Source of the DNA: an uncultured Bacillota bacterium
GTDB taxonomy: Bacteria; Bacillota; Clostridia; Peptostreptococcales; Anaerovoracaceae
Assembly: GCA_946631075.1 (NCBI GenBank)
Contig: CAMOZS010000012.1
Location: 1 to 18,438, forward strand
Direction of reading: 5' to 3'
Length of the DNA stretch: 18,438 nucleotides
Under the pieces are notes generated by a model, which searched no databases, had not been told where the DNA came from, and saw only the letters and a program-made list of their open reading frames with translations. Made by a program: the position numbers and the translations under genes. This document shows positions 15,144 through 18,438 of this stretch, one piece after another (position 1 is the first letter of the stretch; each line of letters opens with the position of its first letter).

Positions 15144-15643
15144 TGGAGCAGAAACTGAAAGCAAAGAGACGGCGGAGGATGGTCATCACGGCGGTCCTGA
15201 TCGCGGCGGCCATCGCCCTGGCCGCGGGCCTTCTGCCCCGGATGAACGATGGACCTGCGGCCGGTACAGTCACCCTTGAGATCTCCTGCAGCGCTCTGGC
15301 TGAGGACATGAGCCTGCTGGAGGACAAGGCCCTCCGGGACTACATTCCCAAGGACGGGATCATTCTGGCGAAGACCGAATACGCCTTCCGGGAGGGGGAG
15401 ACGGTCTACGACGCCCTGAAGGAGGTCTGCCGGGACCAAGACATCGCCTTCGTCAAGGACGGGTCCGGCAAACGGGTCTACGTCAGCTCCATCGGTCATC
15501 TGAAGGAGTTCGACGCGGGGAAAAACAGCGGCTGGATGTACCAGGTGAACGGGGAAAGCCCCAATGTTGGCTGCGGTCAGTATATACTGCATGACAAAGA
15601 CGCTGTGGTGTGGTATTATACTGTGGACTATAAAAAAAACTGA
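15143..15643 (+). CDS. Small membrane-anchored DUF4430 (transcobalamin C-terminal-like) protein
   Basis: A 166-residue protein whose ATG overlaps the TAA of the propeller gene by one base (TAATG), implying translational coupling. A very basic N-terminus (KLKAKRRRR) is followed by one membrane segment at about 13-31. The rest is a textbook DUF4430 domain: VTLEISCSAL, then EGETVYDALKEVC near residue 84, then KNSGWMYQVNGESPNVGCG near 130, ending with DKDAVVWYYTVDY. The fold is that of the C-terminal beta-domain of transcobalamin and intrinsic factor, which covers one face of bound cobalamin. In bacteria the domain is found in many surface proteins of unknown ligand. With the toroid lipoprotein and the other DUF4430 protein upstream, it completes a set of transcobalamin-like parts. 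No terminator hairpin follows. Confidence 0.88.
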   Translation: MEQKLKAKRRRRMVITAVLIAAAIALAAGLLPRMNDGPAAGTVTLEISCSALAEDMSLLEDKALRDYIPKDGIILAKTEYAFREGETVYDALKEVCRDQDIAFVKDGSGKRVYVSSIGHLKEFDAGKNSGWMYQVNGESPNVGCGQYILHDKDAVVWYYTVDYKKN

Positions 15644-15676
15644 CCTGAATAAACGGTAAGGAAGAGGTGTTTATTG

Positions 15677-17014
15677 ATGGAAAGAGAACGACTGGGAAGC
15701 CGGTTGGGCTTTATTTTGCTCAGCGCGGGATGCGCTATCGGCTGCGGTAATGTATGGAAATTCCCCTGGATGTGCGGGCAGAACGGCGGCGGAGGATTTC
15801 TGCTGATCTACCTTCTGTGCCTGCTTCTGCTGGGACTTCCGGTCATGATCATGGAGTTTTCCGTGGGGCGGGCGGCTCAGGCCAGCATCGTCGGCATGTA
15901 TCAGAAGCTGGAACGTCCGGGACAGAAATGGCATATCCACGGCTACTTCGCTCTTCTGGGAAACATCGCTCTGATGGCCTTCTATACGGTGGTCACCGGA
16001 TGGATGATCTACTATTTCGTCAGTTTCGTCGCGGGGAATCAGCAGACGTTGGGATTCGTCGACATGATCACCAACCCCGGGGTCAATGTCGGATACCTGG
16101 CCATCGCTGTATTTGTCGGATTCTTCATTTTGAGTTTCAATCTGCAGGGCGGCCTTGAGAGGGCGACCAAGTTCATGATGATCATCCTGATCCTTCTGAT
16201 GATGATCCTGGCGGTCCGGAGCATGATCCTGCCCGGCGGCAAGGAAGGCCTGGCCTTCTACCTGGTCCCGGATTTCGGCAAGATCGACGGTTCTGTCGTC
16301 GTCGCTGCAATGAACCAGTCATTCTTCACCCTATCTCTGGGTATCGGATCCATGGCTATCTTCGGAAGCTATATCGGCAAGGAGCGGAGCCTGATGGGCG
16401 AGTCCGTCAACGTTATCCTGCTTGACCTGTTCGTCGCGATCGTTGCCGGCCTGATCATTTTCCCGGCCTGCTTCACCTACGATCTGGAAGTCGGCGCTGG
16501 TCCGTCCCTCCTGTTCGATACTATGGCGACGGTCTTCGTCAACATGGCCGGCGGTCGTTTCTGGGGAGCTCTCTTCTTCCTCTTCATGACCTTCGCGGCC
16601 CTGTCCACGGAGCTGGCGGTATTCGAAAACATCCTGGCGGCCATCCGCGAGATGACCGGATGGAAGCGGCCCAAGGCCTGCCTGGTCTGCGGCGTCGGGA
16701 TCTTCCTGGTCTCCCTGACGACGGCTCTTGGCTACAGCGTGATCCACTTCCAGCCCTTCGCGGAGGGAAGCGCTTTCCTGGACTTCTGGGATTTCATCGT
16801 CAGTACCAACCTGCTGCCTCTGGGCGCCCTGATCTTCGCCCTCTTCTGCTGCTATGACAGGTTCGGCTGGGGCTGGGACAAGTTCCTGGCCGAGGCCAAC
16901 GCGGGCAAAGGCATGAAGGTCCAGCAGTGGATGAAGCCGGTCTTCAAGTATCTGGTGCCGGCCGCCATCATCGTCATCTATCTGATCGGACTGACCACCT
17001 ATCCCTGGAGATAA
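15677..17014 (+). CDS. Sodium:neurotransmitter symporter (NSS) family amino-acid transporter
   Basis: A 445-residue integral membrane protein of the NSS/SNF family, which couples Na+ entry to uptake of amino acids or related amines. ATG 15677 is preferred over the TTG at 15674, with GAGGTG at 15664-15669. Helix 1 carries the family signature GCGNVWKFPW; Cys stands at the position of LeuT Asn21, and Lys replaces the common extracellular-gate Arg (LeuT Arg30). The glycine run NGGGGF follows, as usual. The unwound helix 6 reads QSFFTLSLGIGSMAIF. I count 11 hydrophobic helices, the number typical of short bacterial members such as MhsT, rather than the 12 of LeuT. The gene begins 33 nt after the DUF4430 gene with no hairpin between them, so co-transcription is possible but a functional link is not shown. 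Substrate cannot be read from sequence with confidence. Confidence 0.93.
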   Translation: MERERLGSRLGFILLSAGCAIGCGNVWKFPWMCGQNGGGGFLLIYLLCLLLLGLPVMIMEFSVGRAAQASIVGMYQKLERPGQKWHIHGYFALLGNIALMAFYTVVTGWMIYYFVSFVAGNQQTLGFVDMITNPGVNVGYLAIAVFVGFFILSFNLQGGLERATKFMMIILILLMMILAVRSMILPGGKEGLAFYLVPDFGKIDGSVVVAAMNQSFFTLSLGIGSMAIFGSYIGKERSLMGESVNVILLDLFVAIVAGLIIFPACFTYDLEVGAGPSLLFDTMATVFVNMAGGRFWGALFFLFMTFAALSTELAVFENILAAIREMTGWKRPKACLVCGVGIFLVSLTTALGYSVIHFQPFAEGSAFLDFWDFIVSTNLLPLGALIFALFCCYDRFGWGWDKFLAEANAGKGMKVQQWMKPVFKYLVPAAIIVIYLIGLTTYPWR

Positions 17015-17051
17015 GCAAAGGCTGGACATATTGGATATATGTGAAACAGAA

Positions 17052-17077
17052 AACCCCCGCAGCGCGGGGGTTGTTTT
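17052..17077. terminator. Bidirectional rho-independent terminator between convergent genes
   Basis: The arms AACCCCCGC (17052-17060) and GCGGGGGTT (17064-17072) pair perfectly around a 3-nt AGC loop. A GTTTT tract follows on the + strand, and the A-rich left flank gives TTTTCTGTTT on the minus strand. It sits 37 nt after the symporter stop and before the 3' end of the nitroreductase gene, so it can serve both transcripts. Confidence 0.9.
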
Positions 17078-17082
17078 CGTAA

Positions 17083-17109
17083 TAAGACAGGGGACGGTTC
17101 TCTGTCTTA
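17083..17109. repeat. REP-like intergenic palindrome
   Basis: TAAGACAG (17083-17090) pairs with CTGTCTTA (17102-17109) around an 11-nt loop GGGACGGTTCT. The left part AGACAGGGGA also occurs in the hairpin at 3618-3648. From memory, close relatives of this sequence recur between genes in many anaerobic Gram-positive genomes and resemble REP elements mobilised by Y1-type (IS200-like) transposases. No such transposase lies in this window. Confidence 0.55.
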
Positions 17110-17120
17110 CGCCTGCGGCT

Positions 17121-17663
17121 CTAGCGGAAGCTGAGCAGGTCGGCTACGGCTTTGCGCTTGGGGGCTTCCGGGCTCTGGGCCGGATAACCCAGGGCGATCA
17201 GAGCGGAGACGATCTGGCCTTCCGGGATATCCAGGACTTCGGCCGCCTTGGCCTCATCGAAGACGCCCATGATGACTGTGCCCAGGCCCGCGTCGTGGGC
17301 TGCCAGGCAGAAAGTCTGGGCGCAGATCCCGGCGTCATAGACTTCCCACCGGTCTTCTTTGCTGGTGGAATAGCTGCCGTCTCTTTCGAAACCGGCTCTG
17401 CCGTGGACGATGGTGGTCACGATCAGGACCGGAGCGCTTTTGATGATGTTGGTGTTGCCCTTGAATCCCAGGACGCAGTCTTCCGCGATCTTTTCCTTGA
17501 TGGCCGGGTCGGTGACGGCGATGTAGCGGGTGGTCTGGGTGTTCTTCCAGGTCGGCGCGTAGGAGGCGGTCTCGACCAGGTCCTCGATCAGGTCCTTGCG
17601 GACCGGACGGTCTTCAAATTTACGGATGCTTCTTCTTGTTCTGATGCAATCGATCGTGTTCAT
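17121..17663 (-). CDS. Nitroreductase family FMN-dependent oxidoreductase
   Basis: A 180-residue cytoplasmic flavoprotein on the minus strand. Its ATG (17663-17661) has GGAGGG (complement of 17673-17678) at 9-nt spacing. The N-terminal RTRRSIRKF motif is the FMN-phosphate-binding segment of the family, and ASYAPTWKNTQTTRYI is the usual following helix and strand. The C-terminal half carries HDAGLGTVIMG and the closing IVSALIALGYPAQSP, with a basic tail PKRKAVADLLSFR typical of short clostridial members. Such enzymes use NAD(P)H to reduce nitro groups, quinones or flavins, usually as homodimers; the physiological substrate cannot be predicted. It is convergent with the symporter and divergent from hydG, and is therefore its own transcription unit. 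Confidence 0.93.
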   Translation of the reverse strand: MNTIDCIRTRRSIRKFEDRPVRKDLIEDLVETASYAPTWKNTQTTRYIAVTDPAIKEKIAEDCVLGFKGNTNIIKSAPVLIVTTIVHGRAGFERDGSYSTSKEDRWEVYDAGICAQTFCLAAHDAGLGTVIMGVFDEAKAAEVLDIPEGQIVSALIALGYPAQSPEAPKRKAVADLLSFR

Positions 17664-17702
17664 ATTATTTATCCCTCCGAAGTTTTTCTCTCTGACAGGG
17701 AC

Positions 17703-17711
17703 ATTGTATCA
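17703..17711 (-). promoter_or_regulatory. Candidate extended -10 promoter of the nitroreductase gene
   Basis: Read on the minus strand this is TGATACAAT, a TGn extended -10 with a 5/6 match to TATAAT, located 40 nt upstream of the nitroreductase start codon. No clear -35 hexamer is visible at the normal distance. Confidence 0.4.
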
Positions 17712-17814
17712 CATTGAGCCAGCCTTTGCATGGGTATTGTGGGTGCCCCGACCGGCAGTGGATCAGTGACTTCGATGGATCGGCCCAGTTTATAAAAAAG
17801 TGTATTGCAGCAGA

Positions 17815-17851
17815 GCCGGGGTTAAGATTGCCTTATCCCCAGCTTTTGTGT
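17815..17851 (+). promoter_or_regulatory. Terminator-like hairpin in the hydG leader (possible attenuator)
   Basis: GCCGGGGTTAAG (17815-17826) can pair with CTTATCCCCAGC (17832-17843), with two mismatched positions, around the 5-nt loop ATTGC. TTTTGTGTT follows directly. It lies in the 253-nt region between the divergent nitroreductase and hydG genes. A TATAAA at 17791-17796 with a poor -35-like GTGACT at 17766-17771 could be the promoter upstream, which would put the hairpin at the very start of the hydG transcript. The hairpin is seen; a regulatory role is inferred. Confidence 0.4.
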
Positions 17852-17916
17852 TAGCATCAGGTATAAGAAGAAAAAAACTGATACCGGGGCCGGCCCGGGA
17901 GAAATGTGAGGGAACC

Positions 17917-18438
17917 ATGCCAGTCTATAACAGCACCTCCAAAAAAGCGGAAGAGTTCATCAACGATGCCCAGATCAGGGCGACTCTGGCCTATGCCGAG
18001 GAGCACAGGGACGATCTGGAACTGATGGAGCAGATCCTGGAGAAGGGACGGGAGTACAAGGGCCTTTCCTATAAGGAAGCGGCGACCCTGCTGGAATGCG
18101 AGGATCCGGATATCATCCGGAAGATCTTCGCCCTGGGCAAGGAGATCAAGGAGCATTTCTACGGTAACCGGATCGTCATGTTCGCCCCGCTTTACCTTTC
18201 CAATTACTGCGTCAACGGGTGCACCTACTGTCCCTACCACATGAAGAACAAGCACATCCCGCGCAAGAAGCTGACCCAGGAGGAGATCCGGGCGGAGGTC
18301 ATCGCCCTGCAGGACATGGGCCACAAGCGGCTTGCCATCGAGGCGGGGGAGCATCCGGTAGAGAACCCCATCGAATACATCCTGGAGAGCATCAAGACCA
18401 TCTACAGCATCAAGCATAAGAACGGAGCCATCCGCCGG
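17917..18438 (+). CDS. hydG: [FeFe]-hydrogenase maturation radical SAM protein HydG (N-terminal part, cut by window edge)
   Basis: The first 174 codons of HydG, running off the right edge. HydG is the radical SAM tyrosine lyase that splits L-tyrosine to CO and cyanide and builds the iron-carbonyl-cyanide precursor of the hydrogenase H-cluster, working with HydE and HydF. The ATG at 17917 has GAGGGA at 17908-17913, and the N-terminus (PVYNSTSKKAEEFIND) starts where HydG proteins normally start. The CX3CX2C iron-sulfur motif that binds S-adenosylmethionine is present as C98-VNG-C102-TY-C105, within NYCVNGCTYCPYH, followed by the characteristic KNKHIPRKKLTQEEI. EAGEHP, also conserved in the family, is present. 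The C-terminal cluster-binding part lies outside the window, so completeness cannot be judged. The gene implies an anaerobe with an [FeFe] hydrogenase. Confidence 0.95.
   Translation, partial: MPVYNSTSKKAEEFINDAQIRATLAYAEEHRDDLELMEQILEKGREYKGLSYKEAATLLECEDPDIIRKIFALGKEIKEHFYGNRIVMFAPLYLSNYCVNGCTYCPYHMKNKHIPRKKLTQEEIRAEVIALQDMGHKRLAIEAGEHPVENPIEYILESIKTIYSIKHKNGAIRR

Noticed and set aside
15578..15589. CAGTATATACTG, a perfect 12-bp palindrome
   Set aside because: It lies inside the conserved DUF4430 coding region (GQYIL), where the codons explain it; no promoter nearby suggests an operator.
15617..15634. TATACT and TATAAA, -10-like hexamers ahead of the symporter gene
   Set aside because: Neither has a fitting -35 element, and both sit in the AT-rich 3' end of the DUF4430 gene; too weak to call a promoter.
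17693..17702. TGACAGGGAC, partly like the AGACAGGGGA repeat arm
   Set aside because: It has one base fewer in the G run and no complementary arm nearby, so it is probably chance similarity in the nitroreductase leader.
17031..17717. 228-codon + strand frame over the nitroreductase gene
   Set aside because: It runs through the terminator and palindrome and is the mirror of the nitroreductase reading frame, whose motifs are unmistakable.

Overview
The window looks like a chromosomal stretch from a GC-rich, anaerobic Gram-positive bacterium of the class Clostridia. The evidence is an [FeFe]-hydrogenase maturation gene (hydG) at the right edge, strong GGAGG-type ribosome binding sites, large exported proteins built of cadherin-like, Ig-like and lysine-rich Fn3-like modules, and an 11-helix sodium:neurotransmitter-type symporter. 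No finer taxonomy can be supported from sequence alone. No tRNA, rRNA, CRISPR array or transposase gene was seen.

Positions 2-15643 (possibly to 17014) hold a long run of + strand genes, tightly packed with short gaps, 1-4 nt overlaps or deeper overlaps. In order: an exported beta-propeller/coiled-coil protein cut by an in-frame TAG at 503-505; a secreted protein with a C-terminal Fn3-like module; a MoxR-type AAA+ ATPase; a DUF58 membrane protein; a membrane-anchored transglutaminase-like protein; a lipoprotein with an alpha/alpha-toroid (prenyltransferase/squalene-cyclase-like) body; a membrane-anchored protein ending in a DUF4430 (transcobalamin C-terminal-like) domain; a second, very large beta-propeller protein; and a small membrane-anchored DUF4430 protein. 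The second half of this run is exported or envelope-bound, and the MoxR-DUF58-transglutaminase trio sits inside it.

The most interesting reading is that this is one cell-surface system. Toroid and DUF4430 folds correspond to the two halves of vertebrate transcobalamin/intrinsic factor and are here encoded by separate adjacent genes. Two paralogous surface beta-propellers flank them. Capture of a corrinoid or another ligand is a testable inference, not something the sequence proves. The transglutaminase lies directly upstream of a membrane protein with a Gln/Lys-rich linker, which suggests surface cross-linking.

Positions 15677-17014 encode a sodium-coupled symporter of the NSS family. It converges on a nitroreductase gene (17121-17663, minus strand), with a strong bidirectional terminator and a short REP-like palindrome between them. 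A 253-nt divergent intergenic region (17664-17916) with a terminator-like hairpin leads into hydG, which runs off the right edge.
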